DNA from: Pseudomonas sp. Irchel 3H7
GTDB lineage: Bacteria; Pseudomonadota; Gammaproteobacteria; Pseudomonadales; Pseudomonadaceae
Reading direction: 5' to 3'
DNA length: 64,000 nucleotides
NCBI RefSeq assembly: GCF_900187605.1
Contig: NZ_FYEA01000001.1
Location: 186,001 to 250,000 of the forward strand
Below the pieces are notes generated by a model. The model ran no database searches. It was not told the DNA's origin and saw nothing but the letters and a program-made list of their open reading frames with translations. The position numbers were made by a program, and so were the translations under genes. Shown piece after piece: positions 9,141 to 16,395 of the stretch; the first letter of the stretch is position 1, and every line of letters starts with the position of its first letter.

Positions 9141-9214
9141 CATAATAAGGTTCTCAGCCTCTCGTCTCACTCGCTGGGAGGGGCTAAAGTCCGCTACTTA
9201 ACCTAAATATCGTC
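9141..9214 (+). repeat. Degenerate attC-like intergenic repeat, copy 2
   Basis: Directly after the stop of the orphan gene. It contains CATAATAAGG, CTCACTCGCTGGGAG, then GGGCTAAAGTCCGCTACTTA and ACCTAAATATCGT. The block from 9181 to 9213 is homologous to 8210-8242. The hairpin arms are more degenerate than in copy 1. Confidence 0.4.
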
Positions 9215-9282
9215 TTTCCGTAAATGGCCGGAAGCGATCCCTTGTCAATTCAGCGTTGACGCGACAGCTGTCAAAAATGATA

Positions 9283-9323
9283 ACTCAAAACAACAGAAAG
9301 GCAGAAGACGCGTCTCCTGCCTG
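9283..9323 (-). terminator. Terminator of the tle/tli operon
   Basis: Inverted repeat AGGCAGAAGACGCGTCTCCT (9298 on) closing with GCCT, with a near-perfect self-complementary core AGACGCGTCT. Read on the minus strand it is followed by TTTCTGTTGTTTT. It sits just after the stop of the second DUF2931 gene. Confidence 0.7.
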
Positions 9324-9327
9324 TTTC

Positions 9328-9984
9328 CTACCAACTTCCATACGGAATGCCGTACTTTTCGACGTATCGCTTAGCTTTCTCACTTACCGGATAGGCATAA
9401 CGACCACCGTGTTTCCCTTGTTCCGGCCCCAAAGCTTCTATCCCACCTTGACCACGGGCGACCTCAATCGGATTTCGACATGAGTCTCTAACCCATGCCT
9501 GGAGTACGCCGCCCGGAGCGAGCCCCACGTACAGCGACGCCATAAACCGCGCGGTTTTCTCCGGTGTTTCCGGGCAACGCTGGTGTGTTGACTTCACCAT
9601 CAGTTGCCTGCCTTCCTCCGGAATTTCGATGAAACCTTGATAGGTTTTTTGCTCCGTTATGGATTGCCAGCGGACAAAGATTTGTTTTGGAAGATCAGCG
9701 CCCGTTACAGGCATCCCGGTACCCGATATTGTCCCCCAACCACGAGCAGACTCTGTGCGGATATCGGGCTCACCGCTAGCAGCAGTGCTCTTGCCAGCGC
9801 GAAAGAAAATTCTGTTATTGATGTCTTGGACGGAGCTGTCCTCTACCCAGACCTTCATGTAATTCGGCTGAACGAACACTAACTCCCACCATGGATATTT
9901 AGGGTCATTTTCGCCGGTTTCTGGGCCTCCGATTTGGCAGCCAGATATCAATAAAGTGCCCAGCAGCGCAATCCTTGCGTTCAT
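9328..9984 (-). CDS. DUF2931-family lipoprotein, probable T6SS lipase immunity protein (second copy)
   Basis: 218 residues. Lipoprotein signal with lipobox ISGC (Cys16), so periplasm-facing. The body shares most of its sequence with the upstream neighbour (for example the shared motifs NDPKYPWWEL/NDPKSEWWEL, MKVWVE(D/N)SSVQDIN, and the identical C-terminus KYGIPYGSW). DUF2931 proteins are often encoded next to DUF2235 lipases and fit the role of Tli1-type immunity proteins that block the lipase in the periplasm. The order effector, immunity, immunity on one strand supports this. Two paralogues could protect against variant effectors from rivals. Confidence 0.8.
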   Translation of the reverse strand: MNARIALLGTLLISGCQIGGPETGENDPKYPWWELVFVQPNYMKVWVEDSSVQDINNRIFFRAGKSTAASGEPDIRTESARGWGTISGTGMPVTGADLPKQIFVRWQSITEQKTYQGFIEIPEEGRQLMVKSTHQRCPETPEKTARFMASLYVGLAPGGVLQAWVRDSCRNPIEVARGQGGIEALGPEQGKHGGRYAYPVSEKAKRYVEKYGIPYGSW

Positions 9985-10015
9985 TACAAAAGATCCATTC
10001 AGTTAAGTGTCGCGA

Positions 10016-10675
10016 CTACCAACTTCCGTATGGAATGCCATATTTATCGATATACCGCTTTGCCTTTTCACTCACCGGATAAGCGTAACGCCCTTCGTTC
10101 TTACCTTGGCTCGGCCCCAGTGGCTCAATTTCAGCCTGCGCTCGAGCGACTTTAACCGGGTGGTGGCAAGAGTCTCTTACCCAAACCTGCACAACACCAC
10201 CGGGGGCCAACCCTAAATAAACCGACGCCATAAATCTCGCTTCCTGATCAGGCGTCTGCGGGCAACGTTGATTGACGGACGCCACCATCAACTGCCTGGC
10301 TTCCTCTGGGATTTCTACCCATGCCTGCCACGTTTTCTGTTCGACAATCGATTGCCAACGGACCCAGATGCGAACAGGTAAATCTGCTCCCACCACTCTC
10401 CTTCCGCTGCCGCCTACCCCACCTGTCCAACCTCGGGCGGACTCCGTTCCATCTTCAGGCTCTCCCCCCGCAGCGGTGCCGCCGCCGGTTTTATAGAAAA
10501 TCCTGCCGTTAATGTCTTGAACAGAACTGTTCTCTACCCAGACTTTCATGTAGTCCGGCTCGGTAAACGCCAACTCCCACCACTCGGATTTCGGGTCATT
10601 TTTTGCTGAAAGTGGATCCGCGGACTGGCACCCAGTAATGAACAGCGCGCATAGCAGGGTAAAAAGTACTTTCAT
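10016..10675 (-). CDS. DUF2931-family lipoprotein, probable T6SS lipase immunity protein (first copy)
   Basis: 219 residues. Lipobox ITGC with Cys16. The ATG at 10675 shares one base with the stop of the lipase gene (TGATG), so translation is coupled and effector and immunity are made together. It is followed after about 30 bases by a paralogue. Compared with that paralogue it has extra glycines in the middle (GGVGGSGRRV). Known family role: inhibition of the cognate phospholipase in the periplasm. The exact partner assignment is inferred from gene order. Confidence 0.82.
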   Translation of the reverse strand: MKVLFTLLCALFITGCQSADPLSAKNDPKSEWWELAFTEPDYMKVWVENSSVQDINGRIFYKTGGGTAAGGEPEDGTESARGWTGGVGGSGRRVVGADLPVRIWVRWQSIVEQKTWQAWVEIPEEARQLMVASVNQRCPQTPDQEARFMASVYLGLAPGGVVQVWVRDSCHHPVKVARAQAEIEPLGPSQGKNEGRYAYPVSEKAKRYIDKYGIPYGSW

Positions 10676-12216
10676 CACCAAAGTTTCCAGTCAGCTACAT
10701 GAGGGTGTTGTACGCGTATCGAGTCCGGCGTCGGGGCATTGATGTAAACGGCACGGACGCCACTGCCATCTCTGCGCCCGAGAGGATGGTTCCAATTTGC
10801 AGACATGTGAATGTACTTCAGCTTCAGAAATTGGTCTTCTTGGATTGAGGTGTCGTAACTACCCGCCAGAAATCGATCACACAGCGCTTGAAGCTCTGCG
10901 GGCACTGCCAACTCAGGCGTATCGGGAATGTCTTGAAACCGAACGCCCTTCTCTTTTGCCAATCGGTGCATCACTCGTAGATATACCCTGGAGAGCAAGC
11001 CACTCACAGGACGTTTGAGTTGCACTGCGGCATATACGCGCTTCATACGTGGGCTGAGCCGTTCCTGCCGATCAATTGGCAGAAGAAGGGCATCAGGCGT
11101 GACGATCTCCAGCATCTCTTCTGGCCATCCTTTGGCGAGCCACTGCGCCTTCACCGTCACGGCATCGCGGTAGATCGAAGTAGTGGAGACGTCGGTAAAT
11201 TGCGACACCACAAGCGTTTGCATCGGACTGATGAGTACGCACTCTTGGACCTCGTCGCGGTAGCCACCGCCGATGTCGGAATGAACCCCGGGCAGAGTTA
11301 TTTCCAAGTGATCCGCTTTAACGCGGCTCAAAGCGAAGTTGGCCCGATATTCGTCACGCGCGGATAACTGCACGACATCAGTGAAGAAACGGCGGTCGAG
11401 GTAAAGTTTGATTCCTGTGGCGATGGGACTTTTGATATCCCCCAGATTCGACCAGCCAGCAATGGATGGCACCGTATCAAAAAGGCCAATAAAACCCATG
11501 TTGATGCTGCTTTTGTACTCTTCGATGAAGGTCCGGCTGAGGGCGTAGGCGTTGCTGCGCAACACTTCCCCGAGTGGCCCCTGCTTTCCACGTACGACCT
11601 CGTTGGCAAAGTGTCTTGCTGCAGCAGCACCGCGGCTGAAGCCGAATGCATCAAAGGTCAGGGACGTAATTTCACTATTGGGATTGTTGTCCAACACGTC
11701 CTTGATACGCGTTTTGATCTCTGCAAACGACAACTGAACACGGCCCGCCACGCCTGTTTCGCCTCGGCCAGTACCACCACCTAACGTACTGTCCTTTTTG
11801 CCTGACTCAGTTCCTATTCCCTCGATGTAAATCATCCGGAACGCTTGCTTCTGCGAACTATCCCCTTCGGCCCTTTGAGGTGCGAAGTACAGTTCGCTCA
11901 GTTTCTGAACATTGGTGGTGCTATTGGCGTAGCTGCTGTCCGGATCCTTCATATAGGGCTGACAACTAGCAGGAATATCTTCCGGCGCAATCGGATGCTG
12001 CGCCCCACACAGCAATCCCGCCGCCGTGTTATTCGCATTATTCCCAGTGCCATCAAAGAAAACTCCAATCCTCAACGCGATCCCGATTTTCTCAGGTTCG
12101 CGCGCGGGTTCTTTCCCGTGTTTCTCATATTCCGCCCAACGCTGGGCGTGAATATCGACGGGTTTGGCTTCTTCGTAACGAAAATTTTTCGGGGGGTTGG
12201 GTACGTAGCCACTCAT
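10675..12216 (-). CDS. DUF2235 phospholipase, Tle1-type T6SS effector
   Basis: 513 residues. The alpha/beta-hydrolase core of DUF2235 is visible: oxyanion region GVFFDGTGNN (51-60), nucleophile elbow FGFSRGAAAA with Ser194, LFDTVPS with Asp247, and VHSDIGGGY with His312, giving a full Ser-Asp-His triad. Tle1 enzymes are phospholipases delivered by type VI secretion into the periplasm of rival bacteria. Start at 12216 has AGGA upstream; the longer frame to 12282 lacks one. No VgrG, PAAR or adaptor gene is adjacent, so this is an orphan effector cassette. The structural T6SS genes at 60.5-64 kb could serve it. Confidence 0.88.
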   Translation of the reverse strand: MSGYVPNPPKNFRYEEAKPVDIHAQRWAEYEKHGKEPAREPEKIGIALRIGVFFDGTGNNANNTAAGLLCGAQHPIAPEDIPASCQPYMKDPDSSYANSTTNVQKLSELYFAPQRAEGDSSQKQAFRMIYIEGIGTESGKKDSTLGGGTGRGETGVAGRVQLSFAEIKTRIKDVLDNNPNSEITSLTFDAFGFSRGAAAARHFANEVVRGKQGPLGEVLRSNAYALSRTFIEEYKSSINMGFIGLFDTVPSIAGWSNLGDIKSPIATGIKLYLDRRFFTDVVQLSARDEYRANFALSRVKADHLEITLPGVHSDIGGGYRDEVQECVLISPMQTLVVSQFTDVSTTSIYRDAVTVKAQWLAKGWPEEMLEIVTPDALLLPIDRQERLSPRMKRVYAAVQLKRPVSGLLSRVYLRVMHRLAKEKGVRFQDIPDTPELAVPAELQALCDRFLAGSYDTSIQEDQFLKLKYIHMSANWNHPLGRRDGSGVRAVYINAPTPDSIRVQHPHVADWKLW

Positions 12217-12321
12217 CCGTGATTCCTGGTTCTGATCCTTGAGAACGGCCCGAAGGTTGACAGCCGAGGCTGGTGCGCGCAAGCCGTGGCCGTGTGCCAG
12301 CCAGGGTGTGACAGCGGGGTT

Positions 12322-12343
12322 CGACGAGGGTTTCCCCTCGTCG
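12322..12343 (-). terminator. Hairpin terminator after first DUF6124 gene
   Basis: Perfect inverted repeat CGACGAGG-GTTTCC-CCTCGTCG, about ten bases after the stop of the DUF6124 gene. There is no strong T tract, so the terminator role is probable rather than certain. Confidence 0.5.
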
Positions 12344-12354
12344 GGATGGGTTGG

Positions 12355-12717
12355 TTAGCTGGCGATCTCGACGTTATCCAGCGCTTGGTTGACGGCGATT
12401 TCGCCGAGCATCACGACTTGGGCGATGCCCAGTGCGGTTTTGCGGTGTGGGGTGTCGAGCATGGCGGCGAAGTTGAGGAGCATTTCGCTGGCGGAGCCGA
12501 GGGTTTCGCTGGCGTTGGCGAGCAGGGATTCGCTGTTGTACTTCGGGTTGGCGAGGTACATGCGTTCGGGCTGTTGGGTGCTGGCCATGATTTGGCTGGC
12601 GGGTTTGAGGTAGTGGTCGAGGGCGCGTTCGGCGGCTTCGTGGAATCGCTTGGAGTCGGGGGATTCGTAGGGGGATGTGGGGTCAGTTTCGGGTGGGTTG
12701 GGTGTTGGTTTGATCAT
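12355..12717 (-). CDS. DUF6124 (formerly DUF3077-type) small protein, copy 1
   Basis: 120 residues beginning MIKPTPNPPETDPTS. Recognised as a small Pseudomonas-specific protein family of unknown function. It has a Pro-rich N-terminus, a helical middle, and a C-terminal helix with few charges (TALGIAQVVMLGEIAVNQAL). Start chosen at 12717 because both copies share identity from this ATG onward but not in the in-frame extension. The second copy at 13785-14147 is almost identical (only a handful of base differences), which means recent duplication or gene conversion. Preceded by a ~300-nt structured leader. Confidence 0.8.
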   Translation of the reverse strand: MIKPTPNPPETDPTSPYESPDSKRFHEAAERALDHYLKPASQIMASTQQPERMYLANPKYNSESLLANASETLGSASEMLLNFAAMLDTPHRKTALGIAQVVMLGEIAVNQALDNVEIAS

Positions 12718-13024
12718 GGTTGTGCTCCTGGTTTTCATTAGGAGCTACCAGCATCACTTGCAGATGATGGGTGGCAGCTATGTGCGGGTCTGCAAGACCG
12801 GGAAACCAGGCACCCGGCAGACCCGAAGGTCTCCCGCACAAAGCTGCCATTGAGCGGACACGAACGGGTGTCCTTTGGCTGGCTGTGCGACTGGTTTTTC
12901 CGGCGGGCTTGCAGACCCGATCACTGATGAGCAGTGACGGGAATCAAGGTACGGAGGGAGTGCCAGACGCACAAGCCGGCGGATTCTGGCTTAGTCGTAG
13001 GCGATGGCGCAAGGAGTTGTAGGG
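12718..13024 (-). ncRNA. Structured leader RNA of DUF6124 gene, copy 1
   Basis: Non-coding leader between the DUF6124 start and a conserved block at about 12966-13023. Helices (plus coordinates): 12772-12788 with 12833-12849; 12786-12796 with 12908-12918; 12798-12809 with 12891-12903; a UUCG-capped hairpin at 12819-12832 (minus-strand loop GACC-TTCG-GGTC); a hairpin at 12856-12873. The first two helices interleave, which implies a pseudoknot or two alternative folds. Each has compensatory changes in copy 2. The orientation is set by the UUCG loop and by the downstream gene. Probably a cis-acting regulatory RNA; the ligand or trigger is unknown. Confidence 0.7.
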
Positions 13025-13108
13025 CGTAGCCAGCAACGAGAGACACCTATTAAACAAACATGTAAATCATCTGTTTAACAGGTCAGTTGAGATGCAGAGA
13101 ATTCCGAA

Positions 13109-13633
13109 TCAATGGGTCTCAAACGAATTCCACTGGTGAGTATCAAGATCCAGCGCGCAGTAGGGTTCGAAAACGTAAAGCACAAGCGGATTCTCAATAT
13201 CAATCGCTGCCACCTGGAGTGACTTGAGATAGGACTGAGCCTCTGCGAATGATGTACCGAATAGAGGATCATCCATTGCCTTCGCGCGCGTCAGCTTGGA
13301 AATCGTTTGATCTGGATGTTTTGCCATCGCAATTCGAAATGCCAGGCTAGCGTCGAAGTGTGTTTTACCGAAGACGTGCTGACGAAGCCTACTGATCACG
13401 CTTCTTGAAATACCAACGTAGATAGGCACGCCGTTGTCGATCAGCACGTAGCAACCCGAAAAATCTTGCGCCAGTTTGAACTGCTTCAGCAACGATTTAA
13501 CGCCAACACCGGGCACTGAAAAGTCCTTCATCTCTCGCGGAGTTTCGAGAGAGCTTTTCATTCTGGTCATATGGCCGGGCAGAACCGTTTGGGCTAACTC
13601 TTCAAATGTGTGCATGCATTCGTGTAACGCCAT
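13109..13633 (-). CDS. GIY-YIG-like nuclease-domain protein
   Basis: 174 residues from the ATG at 13633 (an upstream TTG at 13666 and an internal ATG are alternatives). The segment from residue 61 carries the core of the GIY-YIG fold: CYVLI, then IYVGIS at 71-76, then RLRQH with R82/R84 and H86. The N-terminal 50 residues and the C-terminus are not recognised. GIY-YIG domains cut DNA in repair enzymes, homing endonucleases and restriction enzymes. It lies between the two copies of the duplicated leader/DUF6124 unit and is slightly lower in GC than genuine core genes. Confidence 0.65.
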   Translation of the reverse strand: MALHECMHTFEELAQTVLPGHMTRMKSSLETPREMKDFSVPGVGVKSLLKQFKLAQDFSGCYVLIDNGVPIYVGISRSVISRLRQHVFGKTHFDASLAFRIAMAKHPDQTISKLTRAKAMDDPLFGTSFAEAQSYLKSLQVAAIDIENPLVLYVFEPYCALDLDTHQWNSFETH

Positions 13634-13784
13634 TGGAGAACCGCTCGGTCGAGAGATGGATGCCAACGCTATCGCGTCAACTTAGGCCATTACAAGCGAT
13701 GTGACACATGTCTATTTAAAGCGACTCCTGAACATAGATCTCTGTAGCGAAGAACAGAGGAATCGCTACAGAGATCGTTAACAT

Positions 13785-14147
13785 CTAGCTGGCGATTTCG
13801 ACGTTATCCAGCGCTTGGTTGACGGCGATTTCGCCGAGCATCACAACTTGGGCGATGCCCAGTGCGGTTTTGCGATGGGAGGTGTCGAGCATGGCGGCGA
13901 AGTTGAGGAGCATTTCGCTGGCGGAGCCGAGGGTTTCGCTGGCGTTGGCGAGCAGGGATTCGCTGTTGTACTTCGGGTTGGCGAGGTACATGCGTTCGGG
14001 TTGTTGGGTGCTGGCCATGATTTGGCTGGCGGGTTTGAGATAGTGGTCGAGGGCGCGTTCGGCGGCTTCGTGGAATCGCTTGGAGTCGGGGGATTCGTAG
14101 GGGGATGTGGGGTCGGTTTCGGGTGGGTTGGGTGTTGGTTTGATCAT
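13785..14147 (-). CDS. DUF6124 (formerly DUF3077-type) small protein, copy 2
   Basis: 120 residues, nearly identical to copy 1 (the proteins differ at one or two positions such as PHRK/SHRK). Start at 14147 with AGGAG-type sequence upstream on the minus strand. The coding sequence is much better conserved between copies than the leaders, which differ at many sites but keep the same pairing. That contrast suggests gene conversion or selection on the coding part, with the RNA free to covary. Function unknown. Confidence 0.8.
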   Translation of the reverse strand: MIKPTPNPPETDPTSPYESPDSKRFHEAAERALDHYLKPASQIMASTQQPERMYLANPKYNSESLLANASETLGSASEMLLNFAAMLDTSHRKTALGIAQVVMLGEIAVNQALDNVEIAS

Positions 14148-14450
14148 GGTGAAACTCCTAGTTAGTAAAAAGGAGCCTTCACATTCGCTACCAAACGAAG
14201 GTGGCGGCCATACGCGGGTTGGTAGACCGGTAACTAGGACCCGGCACACCCGAAGGTGTCCTGCGCATGGCCACCATTGAGCAGAGACCTGATGAGGTCT
14301 GCGAACGGTTCGCGATGCGACTAGTTATGGCGGGCTACCAAACCCGATCACTGTTTTTCAGCGACCGACAGACGATAGAACCCGCGACCTAGACGCACAA
14401 GCCGGCGGATTCTGGCTTAGTCGTAGGTAACGGCGCAAGGCGTTGTAGGG
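14148..14450 (-). ncRNA. Structured leader RNA of DUF6124 gene, copy 2
   Basis: Same architecture as copy 1 with different bases. Helices (plus coordinates): 14202-14218 with 14260-14276; 14216-14225 with 14335-14345; 14227-14237 with 14321-14330; a UUCG-capped hairpin whose closing arm reads ACACC/GGTGT where copy 1 has AGACC/GGTCT; a hairpin at 14284-14300. The 5' block (minus-strand CCTACGACTAAGCCAGAATC and following bases) is nearly unchanged between copies, so it is likely a conserved functional core. Confidence 0.7.
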
Positions 14451-14530
14451 TTTCGGTGGTTACTTAAGGCTTCGTTTAAACAGTGGTGGTTTTACTGTTT
14501 ACTTCGGTCAGTGGTTGATGGGGTGACTGG

Positions 14531-14634
14531 GCTGGCGTCATCGCTAGCAGGCTAGCTCCCACAGGGTTATGTGGTCGGGTTGGAATGGGTGGTGGCTGGG
14601 CTGGCGTTATCGCGAGCAGGCTCACTCCTACAGG
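14531..14634. repeat. Two REP-type units in tandem
   Basis: First unit GCTGGCGTCATCGCTAGCAG followed by GCTAGCTCCCACAGG (14531-14565), second unit CTGGCGTTATCGCGAGCAGG followed by CTCACTCCTACAGG (14601-14634). They belong to two related Pseudomonas REP classes also found at 16.3, 45.2, 46.8 and 54.5 kb. Here they are in the same orientation instead of the usual inverted pair. Confidence 0.8.
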
Positions 14635-14643
14635 GGATCGTGG

Positions 14644-15462
14644 TCACTTGAGGTCGAGTTGGGTGTCTGGGAGGGTGCCGGAGAATGTGGTTTCTACCGG
14701 GCCGCTCAGGGTTACGGAGCCTGAGCCATTCCAGTGGACGGTGACGGGGCCGCCGTCGCATTCGACGTTGACGGTGTGGTCGAGCAGGCCTCGGCGGATG
14801 CCGTTGACGGCCGCGCCACATGAGCATGAGCCGGAGCCGAGCGGGATGGCGCCGTTGCGTTCCCAGATGCGCAGGCGGATGTGTTGGCGGTCGATGATCT
14901 GCACGAAGTGGACGTTGGTTTTTTGCGGAAATAACGGATGGGTTTCGAGGCTCGGGCCGAGGGTGGCGATGTCGACGGTGCCTAGGTCGTCGACGAAATA
15001 CGTGCAGTGCGGATTGCCCATGTTGCACGCGGTTGGAGCGCCGGCGAGCGGTAGAAATAGCGTGTCGTGTTCTTGCGCCAGAGGGATGTCTTGCCAGTCG
15101 AACAACGGTTCGCCCATGTCGACGGCGATCAGTCCGCTGGGCGTGCGTTCGCAGGTGAGCAAGCCACGGTTTGTGCGCATGGTGATCGATGTTCGGCTGG
15201 CTTCGCGCATCAACCTGTCCGCCACGCCACGGGTGGCGCTGCCGCACACGTCGAGCGCAGAGCCGTCGGCGTTCCAGAATTCCACGCGCGCATCGGCGTC
15301 TGCGCAATCGAGGACCACGGCGAGTTGGTTGAAACCGATGCCGCGATGACGATCACCCAGGCGCCGGGCGAGTTGGCCGGTGACGGGGTTGATGATGTTG
15401 CGTGAGTCGATCACAACGAAATCATCGCCGTTGGCGTGCATCTTATGGAAGGTGAGTGGCAT
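14644..15462 (-). CDS. Diaminopimelate epimerase-like protein, active site altered
   Basis: 272 residues with the DapF fold end to end (start MPLTFHKMHANGDDFVVID). True DapF uses two cysteines, in MCGNGxRC and ACGTG. Here the first motif reads VCGSATRG (Cys73 kept, Asn replaced by Ser) and the second reads LGSGSCSCG, so the catalytic Cys position is a Ser (Ser210) with cysteines three and five residues later. This is therefore likely a paralogue with a changed reaction or substrate, not the lysine/peptidoglycan enzyme, which is normally beside lysA. It overlaps the GNAT gene by 20 bases and forms an operon with it. Confidence 0.8.
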   Translation of the reverse strand: MPLTFHKMHANGDDFVVIDSRNIINPVTGQLARRLGDRHRGIGFNQLAVVLDCADADARVEFWNADGSALDVCGSATRGVADRLMREASRTSITMRTNRGLLTCERTPSGLIAVDMGEPLFDWQDIPLAQEHDTLFLPLAGAPTACNMGNPHCTYFVDDLGTVDIATLGPSLETHPLFPQKTNVHFVQIIDRQHIRLRIWERNGAIPLGSGSCSCGAAVNGIRRGLLDHTVNVECDGGPVTVHWNGSGSVTLSGPVETTFSGTLPDTQLDLK

Positions 15463-15946
15463 TCGCTGCGCCTCTGCTGCGCGTCATGTTGATCAGCGCT
15501 GAACGTTTGCCACCCGGCGCCGGGCGTTCTTCGATGGAGTACGGCACGAAGCCAAGTTTCGGGTAGAGCAGCAGTCCTGCAGTGTTTTCGTTAAAGCAGG
15601 ACAGTTGCACTTCCTTGGCCTGGTATTTTTCGAAACCCAGCGCGGTCATGGTCTCGACGATGTATCGCGCAACCCCCTGGCCTCGGGCATATGGCGCGAC
15701 GATGACGTTGCCGATGCAGCAGATGCCATCGTGCTCAGCGCGGTAGAAGTTGGCGAAGCCAACGAACTCGCCGTTGGCCAGAAAAGCCGTGGAGTCGAAG
15801 CGTTGGCTGATTGCGCTGTGCATCTGCTCTTCCGTCAGCGGGAAGTTTGCTTTCGGGAACATGAAGAACAGCTCTTGTTCGCCCTGCGGAAAGCTGCAGA
15901 GGGTGTTGACGTCGTCGGCCGTCACTGGCCGGTGGGAGAAATTCAT
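15443..15946 (-). CDS. GNAT family N-acetyltransferase
   Basis: 167 residues from the ATG at 15946. The acetyl-CoA motif is VIVAPYARGQGVARYIVETM (near 88-107), with the C-terminal strand LYPKLGFVPYSIEER. The substrate is unknown. The 3' end overlaps the start of the dapF-like gene, so the two proteins are probably made together; a role in modifying an amino-acid-like product of the epimerase-like enzyme is possible but not shown. Confidence 0.85.
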   Translation of the reverse strand: MNFSHRPVTADDVNTLCSFPQGEQELFFMFPKANFPLTEEQMHSAISQRFDSTAFLANGEFVGFANFYRAEHDGICCIGNVIVAPYARGQGVARYIVETMTALGFEKYQAKEVQLSCFNENTAGLLLYPKLGFVPYSIEERPAPGGKRSALINMTRSRGAANATHLP

Positions 15947-15959
15947 CGCTGCCCTGCCC

Positions 15960-16172
15960 TCACTTTTTACCCGCCAGATGATGCGCAACCAAGGCGTTGG
16001 CATGACCGTGGCCCATGCCGTGTTCTTCCTTGAGCCACGCCACCAGTTCCATGTGTTTCTTGTCGGTGATACCGGCGAGCAGGTTCAGCCAGTGATCAAT
16101 CGGCTGGCCGTATTTTTTCTCTATGGAGGGGAAGTACGACGCCGGGCCTTTTACCTTGTTGTCTTCGCTCAT
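15960..16172 (-). CDS. DUF4287 domain small protein
   Basis: 70 residues. It has the family signature SIEKKYGQPIDHWLNLL followed by a helix-turn-helix-like pair ending GMGHGHANALVAHHL. This matches the DUF4287 family, whose function is not established. It lies 13 bases upstream of the GNAT gene and likely begins the three-gene unit DUF4287-GNAT-dapF-like. No signal peptide or membrane segment. Confidence 0.8.
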   Translation of the reverse strand: MSEDNKVKGPASYFPSIEKKYGQPIDHWLNLLAGITDKKHMELVAWLKEEHGMGHGHANALVAHHLAGKK

Positions 16173-16293
16173 GCTGCAAGCTCCCTGTGGTCACGACGGA
16201 GGGTCGGCGGACGCTCCTTGTCGGCAGGTCATAGAGTGGACGCGAAGTGCGGTTCCGGCAACTGCCCCGCTCTGCCAGACACCACAAAAACCC

Positions 16294-16383
16294 TGTAGGA
16301 GTGAGCCTGCTCGCGATGGCGTTTGTTCAGTCAACACCGACACTGACTGGACTAACGCTATCGCGAGCAGGCTCACTCCTACA
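16294..16383. repeat. REPIN (TGTAGGAGTGAGCCTGCTCG class)
   Basis: Inverted pair: TGTAGGAGTGAGCCTGCTCG followed by CGATGGCG at the left, and CGCTATCGCGAGCAGGCTCA followed by CTCCTACA at the right, separated by about 35 bases. Located just past the cytochrome b561 stop codon. Confidence 0.9.
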
Positions 16384-16395
16384 GTGATATCTGCG

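Noticed and set aside
7248..14450. Prophage or integrative element
   Set aside because: No integrase, phage structural genes, tRNA target or matched att repeats were seen.
14644..16172. Part of an opine metallophore cluster (CntK-like racemase)
   Set aside because: CntK resembles DapF, but no nicotianamine-like synthase, opine dehydrogenase or exporter gene is adjacent.
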